A stretch of 64,000 bases of DNA from Corynebacterium propinquum DSM 44285. GTDB taxonomy: Bacteria > Actinomycetota > Actinomycetes > Mycobacteriales > Mycobacteriaceae. Below, piece after piece: positions 58,669-64,000 of this stretch; position 1 is the first letter of the stretch; each line of letters starts with the position of its first letter. The stretch spans positions 310,001 to 374,000 of the forward strand of contig NZ_AQXC01000001.1 of the NCBI RefSeq assembly GCF_000375525.1. The letters are read 5' to 3'. Both the position numbers and the translations under genes were made by a program. The notes under the pieces were generated by a model. The model made no database searches. It saw nothing but the letters and a program-made list of their open reading frames with translations, and was not told the DNA's origin.

Positions 58669-61206
58669 TTAAAATCGAATGCCGATCTGAGCAAGAACGT
58701 CACGAACCTTTGCTTGGATGTCACCAGCACCATTGAAAAAGTTAAAGATGCTGAAGATTCCACCGAAGATCAGCCCTAGCGCACCAACTCCTGCAGCGAT
58801 ACCAAGAATTCCTTTGACAGAATCCGATCCTCCGCTTGGCTTCCACCAGCTCGACGAATCATCGTTCTTTCCAGGCTCGGCGCCTACCTGGTCGTCACCA
58901 TTGTTGCCTGTCCCGTTATCTGAAGTATCATCGTTTTGGCTGCCATTATTATTTTGGCTCAGCTCTTGCTTCAGCTTGTCAAGCTCTTTCGCTGCTGCAT
59001 CCACTGCGTTTTGTTGTGCTTGTAGCTTCAGGGCTTGCTCTTTGAGCTCAGATTCTTTCTTATTGAGCTGAGATTGCTGAGCAGCCTGATTCTGAGCCTT
59101 TTGCTCCAATTCTTTCTTTAGCTTGTCAAGCTCTTTCGTAGCTGTATCCAATACATCTTCTTGTGCTTGTAGCTTCAGGGCTTGCTCTTTGAGCTCAGAT
59201 TCTTTCTTATTGAGCTGAGATTGCTGAGCAATCTGGTTCTGAGCCTTTTGCTCCAGCTCCTCCTTCAGCTTCTGAAGCTTTTCGGCTTCCAGGCTAAGCT
59301 CTGTGGCCTTTGCGATCAGTTTTTCACGCTCCTGCTGCAGTGCAACTTTTTGCTTGGTCGCATCAACAATCGCAGCAACCTGAGTATCGGCAACCCCAGC
59401 TACCTCCTCATCAGAGAAACCAGCCTGCTTCAAACCATCATTAATGATGTCCTTAATCTCCTCCGGAGACTTACCAGCCTTCGCCGCATCAGCAACCTTA
59501 GGAGCCAACTCTTCAGCAGCACGCTCGTCCTTCAAAACATCAGCAATCTCAGCCTGCAACAAAGATTCATCAACATCAGCTTCGGTGAAACCCGCATCGC
59601 GAGCTTTCGCTGCCTCTTTCACAGCATCAGCAAAAATCTTCTCCGCTTCAGCGACCGAGGCACCAGCTTTCAAGGCCTCAGCAGCTTTAGCTGCTGCAGC
59701 CTTAGCAATCGCATCTGCCTTCTCCCCAAACTCAGGCTCCTGCTCAACATCAGACTCCGGCTCAACGTCCTGAGAGTTAGCCTTCTGCTTCGCCTCATCA
59801 ACAATCGCAGCAACCTGCTCATCAGCAACCCCAGCTACCTCCTCATCAGAGAAACCAGCCTGCTTCAAACCTTCCTTGAGCATCGCTTTGATTTCATCAT
59901 CGGAAGTACCAGATTTTAATGCGCTTGCGATCTGATTTGCCAGTGCCTCTGCAGCCTGCTCCTCCTTCAAAACCTCAGAAATCTGTGCATTTAGTTCTGT
60001 ATCATCAATGTCTTTTTCTCCGAAGCCAGCATCACCAGCCTTCGCAGCATTTTTCACTGCGTCTTCGAAAATCTTTTTGATTTCATCAACAGGGGCTCCA
60101 TTTTTCATGGCGTCAGCAGCTTGCTTCGCTGCTTCATTGGCAATCTTGTCTGACTCTGCTCCGAATTCAGAAGCATTCGGTTCTGCTTTCTTGGCGTCTG
60201 CACGTCTTTCGGCAGCAGAATAAACTTCGACAATCTCCGAGTCATTAACTGATTCCACATCGGCTTCTGAAAAACCAGCATCTTTGAGGCCCTCTTTAAT
60301 AATGCCCTTAACCGCTTCCTGGTTCTGGCCAGCTTGCACCGCTTGCGCAACCTTATGTGCCAGATCGGCAGCTGCTTGCTCTTCCTTAAGCAGCTCGACG
60401 ATTTGCTGGTTCAACTCATCTTGTCCCAGGCGCTCAATGTCATCTTCGTCAAAACCGGAATCATCATTTTTCGCAGCCTCTTTTACAGCGTCAGCGAAAA
60501 TTTTATTTACTTCATCAGCAGATTTCCCAGCAGCCAAGGCATCCGCAGCCTTTTTAGCAGCAGCTTCCGCTTGCTTGCTTAACTCACTGTCTAGGCCCCC
60601 AAATTCTGCAATGAGCTCCTCTTGGGTTGGCTCGCGATCAGACTTTTGTTCCTCGACCCGCTGCTTGGCGCCACTGACTATTGCCGCAATCTGAGAGTTA
60701 TTTTCGTCAGTAATTTCAGCAGGGTTGTATCCAGCACCTTCCAAGCCAGACTTCACAATACTGTTGATTTCCTCTTTGGACTTGCCCTGCTGAATCGCAG
60801 CATTTATCTCGTGCGCCAATTTTGCAGCATCTTTTTCGTCCGCGACAAGTCCATCAATTTGGTATTTCAGTTCTTCCTGATCAATTGCTTGCACATCCGC
60901 GTCAGAAAATCCTGCATCATCAGTTTTTGCTGCCTTGTTCAATGCATCTTGGAAAATCTGATCAACATCATCCACGTTGCCCTTGATCAGCGCCTCATAT
61001 GCCTTTCGCGCTGATTCCTTCGCAATCGCATCCGCCTGGGTTTCACCAAATTCGGCTTTCAATTCTTCGTATGTCGGATCGCGATCTTCTTCCTGCGCTG
61101 ATACGTAGTTAGCGGTTGCAATGCCGCTTCCAACAACTACTACTGCCGTTGCAATTGCCAATCCACGACGTTTAACAGATCCGATAGCTGGTTTTGGCTT
61201 AGACAA
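58669..61206 (-). CDS. Large repeat-containing surface protein with C-terminal membrane tail (surface locus, gene 2)
   Basis: 845 aa from the TTG at 61206, chosen because GAAAGGG lies 6 nt upstream and the N-terminus then aligns with the 426-aa neighbour; an ATG two codons earlier is too close to that site. Signal region KRRGLAIATAVVVVGSG, cleavage likely after YVSA. Four tandem repeats of about 130-145 aa start at EFGE (about 52), EFGG (201), EFGA (347) and EFGE (492). Each has two half-units built around DAGF..AD and AGFS.. motifs. A coiled coil with two copies of a 49-aa Lys/Glu/Gln block follows (about 622-750), then a Gly/Asn/Asp linker, a hydrophobic helix (about 798-825) and the tail DIQAKVRDVLAQIGIRF. 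No LPxTG motif. Function unknown. Confidence 0.82.
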   Translation of the reverse strand: MSKPKPAIGSVKRRGLAIATAVVVVGSGIATANYVSAQEEDRDPTYEELKAEFGETQADAIAKESARKAYEALIKGNVDDVDQIFQDALNKAAKTDDAGFSDADVQAIDQEELKYQIDGLVADEKDAAKLAHEINAAIQQGKSKEEINSIVKSGLEGAGYNPAEITDENNSQIAAIVSGAKQRVEEQKSDREPTQEELIAEFGGLDSELSKQAEAAAKKAADALAAGKSADEVNKIFADAVKEAAKNDDSGFDEDDIERLGQDELNQQIVELLKEEQAAADLAHKVAQAVQAGQNQEAVKGIIKEGLKDAGFSEADVESVNDSEIVEVYSAAERRADAKKAEPNASEFGAESDKIANEAAKQAADAMKNGAPVDEIKKIFEDAVKNAAKAGDAGFGEKDIDDTELNAQISEVLKEEQAAEALANQIASALKSGTSDDEIKAMLKEGLKQAGFSDEEVAGVADEQVAAIVDEAKQKANSQDVEPESDVEQEPEFGEKADAIAKAAAAKAAEALKAGASVAEAEKIFADAVKEAAKARDAGFTEADVDESLLQAEIADVLKDERAAEELAPKVADAAKAGKSPEEIKDIINDGLKQAGFSDEEVAGVADTQVAAIVDATKQKVALQQEREKLIAKATELSLEAEKLQKLKEELEQKAQNQIAQQSQLNKKESELKEQALKLQAQEDVLDTATKELDKLKKELEQKAQNQAAQQSQLNKKESELKEQALKLQAQQNAVDAAAKELDKLKQELSQNNNGSQNDDTSDNGTGNNGDDQVGAEPGKNDDSSSWWKPSGGSDSVKGILGIAAGVGALGLIFGGIFSIFNFFNGAGDIQAKVRDVLAQIGIRF
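59014..59230. repeat. Direct repeat pair in the coiled-coil part of the 845-aa gene
   Basis: A 70-bp block at 59014-59083 recurs exactly at 59161-59230 (offset 147 bp, 49 codons), with similarity continuing about 27 bp further. Identical at the DNA level, so recent duplication or gene conversion. Confidence 0.9.
59372..59877. repeat. Near-identical DNA repeats within modules 3 and 4 of the 845-aa gene
   Basis: The stretch ending in the half-unit AGFSDEEVAGVAD is nearly identical at about 59380-59436 and about 59815-59871, offset 435 bp (145 codons), i.e. one repeat period. Confidence 0.8.
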
Positions 61207-61272
61207 GGCCATCCCTTTCGATAAAACAACCAGACGTCACCAAGGAAGGTAACTAGTTTTGACAAGCCAAAA

Positions 61273-61299
61273 TTTATACCGCCATACCCCTTTTATCAA
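61273..61299 (-). promoter_or_regulatory. Candidate promoter of the 845-aa surface protein gene
   Basis: On the minus strand TTGATA (61299-61294) and TATAAA (61278-61273) are separated by 15 bp, short of the ideal 17, about 67 bp before the start codon. Confidence 0.4.
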
Positions 61300-61522
61300 G
61301 TAAAATTCAGCAAAAACTCACTTTTTCTATAACAACAAAACCCATCGTCAAAACCTTATATACCGAATTCGTTATTAAAGCCTAAAGCGGATTGTGAATT
61401 ACCTGCACGAATGCTGCGAATATATAAATTAACACTTATCTATTTTGGACAACCTGTAAAGACAAAGTTAATTTCTCGGGGGTAAATCCCCCACCCCCTT
61501 GATCGTACAAATAAGCCAAATT

Positions 61523-61560
61523 CGAGCTGTTAAGCTTCAATAAACTTGCTCAACAGCTCG
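61523..61560 (-). terminator. Terminator-like hairpin after the right-edge surface protein gene
   Basis: 9-bp arms CGAGCTGTT/AACAGCTCG with partial inner pairing, 103 bp past the stop; the minus strand continues AATTTGGCTTATTTG. Moderately convincing. Confidence 0.55.
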
Positions 61561-61662
61561 GCAATTACTGAGGCCAACCGCCATCCCAACTAGAGACAGC
61601 GATTAATCGTCACACAGGGTCAGGCTCTAACTTATGTTCGCGAAATCCAAACAAGCTGCATT

Positions 61663-64000
61663 TTAGAAACGAATCCCGATGCTGGTTAGCATGTCAATTA
61701 CCTTCGCTTGGATGGTGTTCAAACCTCCAAAGTAGTTCACGGCACTGAGAATTCCAACGATTGCAAGTCCTAGTGCACCAAAACCTGCGGCAATCGCGGC
61801 AATGCCTTTGGCATTTGACGCACTCGAGCCTGGTGTATTTTCGCGCTCACCAGTACTGTTTCCGTTATCAGTACCGCCCGAGTTCCCACTGTTCTTTGGC
61901 GGCTGGTTCTCAGCAGCGTCATCAGCATCGGTAGTGCTAGCTTTTTGCGCAACTTCAACAATCCGCTGCACAGCCTGTTGATTGGTGGATGCATCAATTT
62001 GAGCCTTAAAGTCAGTACGATGCTTTTCTGTCAGACCTTTAATTCCATCGATAGTTGCATGGGCCTGTCGCTTTGCGTCTTTCAGCATCGTCTGTTCAGC
62101 TACTTTAGCCGCCTCATTTTTCTCGTGCTGCTTAAACGAGTTTAGGAAATCCTCCGACGTCCACTGTTTTTCGTTCGGGGAATATAGTGAATTCTCATCA
62201 ATCTCGAAAGGACCAGCCGCCTTACCATTCTCTACTGCGCTATCAGCTGTTTCCAATGCACCGTGAACGAGGAGTTCAATCTGTTCGATAGAAGTGGCCG
62301 ATGCAATGACTCCTTTGTATGCAGCCTTGTGTTCATCTGACAAATTCTGGATACCATCCAGAGCAGCAGAAGCTGCCCGCTTTGTTTCCTGTAGCTCTTG
62401 GCCTGCTTCATTCTTCTCATGCTGCTTAAACGGATTCACGAAATCTTTAGCAGTCCATTCCGCCTGGTTCGGAGAGAATACTTCATTATCCTCAAAGTCT
62501 AGTTTGTCCGACTCTTTGTTGGGTTTAGGTTCCTTCGTTGGATCTTCGTTGTTTGATCCAGAATTTCCCGCGCCCTGTGGAGTATGATCACTTGTGCCGG
62601 TTAGCTCTTTCGCTTCTGCATAGATCTCCTCAACTTCCTGAATGGTTTTGGCTAGAGTGATTCGGTCTTTCAGCGAAGTCTTTTTCTTTTCATTCAATTT
62701 CCTCGCCGTATGGACGAAATCCCATGCACGCTTTTTGACTGTTTCTAGAGCGTGTAGTGCGGAAGACGATTCTTCTGTGTCCTGGTTTTCTGTTTCTGTA
62801 TTCTCCTTAGGGGCTTGGGGCTTAAGACTATCCTTGGGTGCCAGCTTTCCTATCGGGTTTGAATTCTCCGCATCAATAGCTTGTTTGATGCTTTGCAGCC
62901 GTTCGACATCAGATGCATCTTCAATGTCCTTAGCAAATGCTTTACGCTGCTCGGGATTCAGATATTCTGCAGCCGCCAATTCAGTAAAAGCTGCTTGGCG
63001 CGTTTCTTCAGATACTCCGGCGGGTGCGGGGTGTGGTTCAGGTTTTGGTACAGGCGCAGGCGCTAGGTCCGCCGCAGCAAGGATCGCACGAATATGTCGC
63101 ACACTAACCTTGTCCGCTGGCTCTTTAAGCTCTTCTGCAACTTTCCGCAATTCTTCTTTGCTCAGGCCACGAATTTGATCATCCGTTAAGCCACAGTTTC
63201 GCGACAAATGCTCGAATACGATAACCGAGGGAACACCATTAAAGTCTCGTCCTTTTTGGAACTTATTCTCGCAGTTCAAATGCCCATTACCTTTAGCTCC
63301 TGGGGCTTTCGGTTCAGTTTCAGTCTGTTCACCTTCAGATCCTGGGATAGGATTAGTAATCGGCGGAATTGGATTAACATCAGGTTTTTCGGTTGGTCCG
63401 TTGGTCTTTTCCTTGACGGTTACCGTCTTCTGGCTCTCAGGAGCGCTCGGGACCGGTCCTACTAGGATTTCGTCCCCTACGTGCAGCGTGATGCTCTCGT
63501 GCACCGGGATCGAAAACGGGACCCAGGCGCCAGTGCTAGCTTCATCTCGAGAAACAGTTAAATTTTGTGGATAGGCACGTTTTACGAATATCGCGGAGAT
63601 TGCTTGTTCCTTCTGCCCCGGGGCCAAGAATACACCGCCAGTGATGGTTCTATCCCCTTCTTTGACTTCATTGATAGAAAGTTCCACAACGTTTAGTTTC
63701 GGTTGAGCCTCAGACGGGCCCGCAGTCGCCGACGCAATAGCTACAAGACGACTGCGATCAACGATCTGACTTTGATATCCTAGTTTTTCAGCTAGCCGAT
63801 TAAGCTCATTTTGACTCACACTAGCAATCTGCTCGGAGGTCAATCCACAGGCACGTGTCAAATATTCTTCAAGATGAGCCTCGACTAGGTCCGTATCAAA
63901 ATCAGCTCCCTTTTTGAAATCTTGTTCACAGTTCAGGTACTTTTCTTGTGCATGCGAGACCGGAGAGATAGTAGGGGCAACAAGGGAAACCGACAATGCT
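61663..64000 (-). CDS. Large modular surface protein with C-terminal membrane tail (surface locus, gene 1; 5' end beyond window)
   Basis: About 778 codons are visible. The right edge cuts inside a signal peptide (hydrophobic run ending VSHAQ), so the true start is outside; a TTG at 63996 is not credible. Then: a Cys-paired module YLNCEQ...RACGLT (about 19-90), an Ig-like beta domain (about 95-200, EGDRTITGGVFLAPGQ), a Pro/Glu linker, a second LNCE...RNCGLT module (about 238-310), two modules with a three-helix pattern (about 331-380, 418-465), two long repeats with the motif FKQHEKNEA (about 505-625 and 626-715), a Gly/Asn/Ser linker, a hydrophobic helix and the tail IQAKVIDMLTSIGIRF. The last 45 residues match those of the 845-aa neighbour. 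No LPxTG. Function unknown; surface display and binding are inferred. Confidence 0.82.
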   Translation of the reverse strand, partial: ALSVSLVAPTISPVSHAQEKYLNCEQDFKKGADFDTDLVEAHLEEYLTRACGLTSEQIASVSQNELNRLAEKLGYQSQIVDRSRLVAIASATAGPSEAQPKLNVVELSINEVKEGDRTITGGVFLAPGQKEQAISAIFVKRAYPQNLTVSRDEASTGAWVPFSIPVHESITLHVGDEILVGPVPSAPESQKTVTVKEKTNGPTEKPDVNPIPPITNPIPGSEGEQTETEPKAPGAKGNGHLNCENKFQKGRDFNGVPSVIVFEHLSRNCGLTDDQIRGLSKEELRKVAEELKEPADKVSVRHIRAILAAADLAPAPVPKPEPHPAPAGVSEETRQAAFTELAAAEYLNPEQRKAFAKDIEDASDVERLQSIKQAIDAENSNPIGKLAPKDSLKPQAPKENTETENQDTEESSSALHALETVKKRAWDFVHTARKLNEKKKTSLKDRITLAKTIQEVEEIYAEAKELTGTSDHTPQGAGNSGSNNEDPTKEPKPNKESDKLDFEDNEVFSPNQAEWTAKDFVNPFKQHEKNEAGQELQETKRAASAALDGIQNLSDEHKAAYKGVIASATSIEQIELLVHGALETADSAVENGKAAGPFEIDENSLYSPNEKQWTSEDFLNSFKQHEKNEAAKVAEQTMLKDAKRQAHATIDGIKGLTEKHRTDFKAQIDASTNQQAVQRIVEVAQKASTTDADDAAENQPPKNSGNSGGTDNGNSTGERENTPGSSASNAKGIAAIAAGFGALGLAIVGILSAVNYFGGLNTIQAKVIDMLTSIGIRF

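Larger units (their letters stand above)
61207..61662. other. AT-rich intergenic region between two surface-protein genes
   Basis: 456 bp, clearly AT-richer than the core part of the window. Contains the terminator of the upstream gene, a GGGGG-TAAAT-CCCCC hairpin at 61478-61492 and a candidate promoter close to the 845-aa gene. No coding ORF seen. Confidence 0.6.

Noticed and set aside
59340..61060. CRISPR-like repeats
   Set aside because: The repeats are long, in frame and coding; there is no short palindromic repeat with unique spacers.
61471..61500. C-rich hairpin as a possible 6C RNA
   Set aside because: Only one GGGGG/CCCCC hairpin; 6C RNA needs two hairpins with C-rich loops, which are absent.

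Overview
The window is a chromosomal segment of a Corynebacterium-type actinobacterium. The evidence is the gene order, which follows the corynebacterial/mycobacterial core chromosome (ispG-rip1-dxr, rlmN-cdsA-frr-pyrH-tsf-rpsB, xerC-dprA-yifB-yraN-DUF2469-rnhB-lepB-rplS, trmD-rimM-rpsP, ffh-glnK-amtB-ftsY, smc-fpg-rnc-DUF177-sepIVA). Further support comes from GdhA, PyrH and SepIVA sequences of corynebacterial character and a perfect AmtR-type operator in front of amtB. I cannot assign a species. Nearly all genes lie on the minus strand. No rRNA, tRNA, CRISPR array, IS element or phage gene was seen.

Layout. 1-5453 (minus): a class B penicillin-binding lipoprotein cut by the left edge, two MEP isoprenoid genes (ispG, dxr) and the site-2 protease between them. 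5662-6099 (plus): a DUF2631 membrane protein. 6205-11773 (minus): rlmN, cdsA, frr, pyrH, tsf, rpsB, with intrinsic terminators after frr, tsf and rpsB. 12249-12809 (plus): a secreted M23-like protein. 12865-20628 (minus): xerC, dprA, yifB, yraN, DUF2469, rnhB, two tandem signal peptidases and rplS. 20841-24934 (plus): a thiazole/thiamine operon whose first gene is a ThiE-ThiO fusion, then thiS, thiG and thiF. 25039-29761 (minus): a 55-residue membrane protein, tex, trmD, rimM, rpsP. 30023-32143 (plus): an acyltransferase-3/SGNH enzyme. 32182-35649 (minus): ffh, glnK, amtB. 35807-41580 (minus): a six-gene Mrp Na+/H+ antiporter operon standing between amtB and ftsY. 41605-55082 (minus): ftsY, a DUF222/HNH endonuclease, an orphan betaine-binding lipoprotein, smc, an AgcS symporter, fpg, rnc, DUF177, sepIVA, gdhA. 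55356-56471 (plus): glycerate kinase.

57100 to the right edge is different in character: three large, AT-richer, lysine/glutamate/alanine-rich exported proteins on the minus strand, each followed by a terminator. They share an N-terminal signal block, helical repeat modules and, in two of them, an almost identical C-terminal membrane segment plus tail. I do not recognise them as a named system. They look like a modular surface-protein locus and are the most likely new biology here.

Other points of interest: the ThiE-ThiO fusion, absence of glnD between glnK and ffh although the AmtR box and PII Tyr51 are kept, the Mrp operon with four successive TAATG gene junctions, the HNH gene whose 3' end contains the ftsY ribosome-binding site, and a pair of perfect DnaA-box sequences upstream of the M23 gene.
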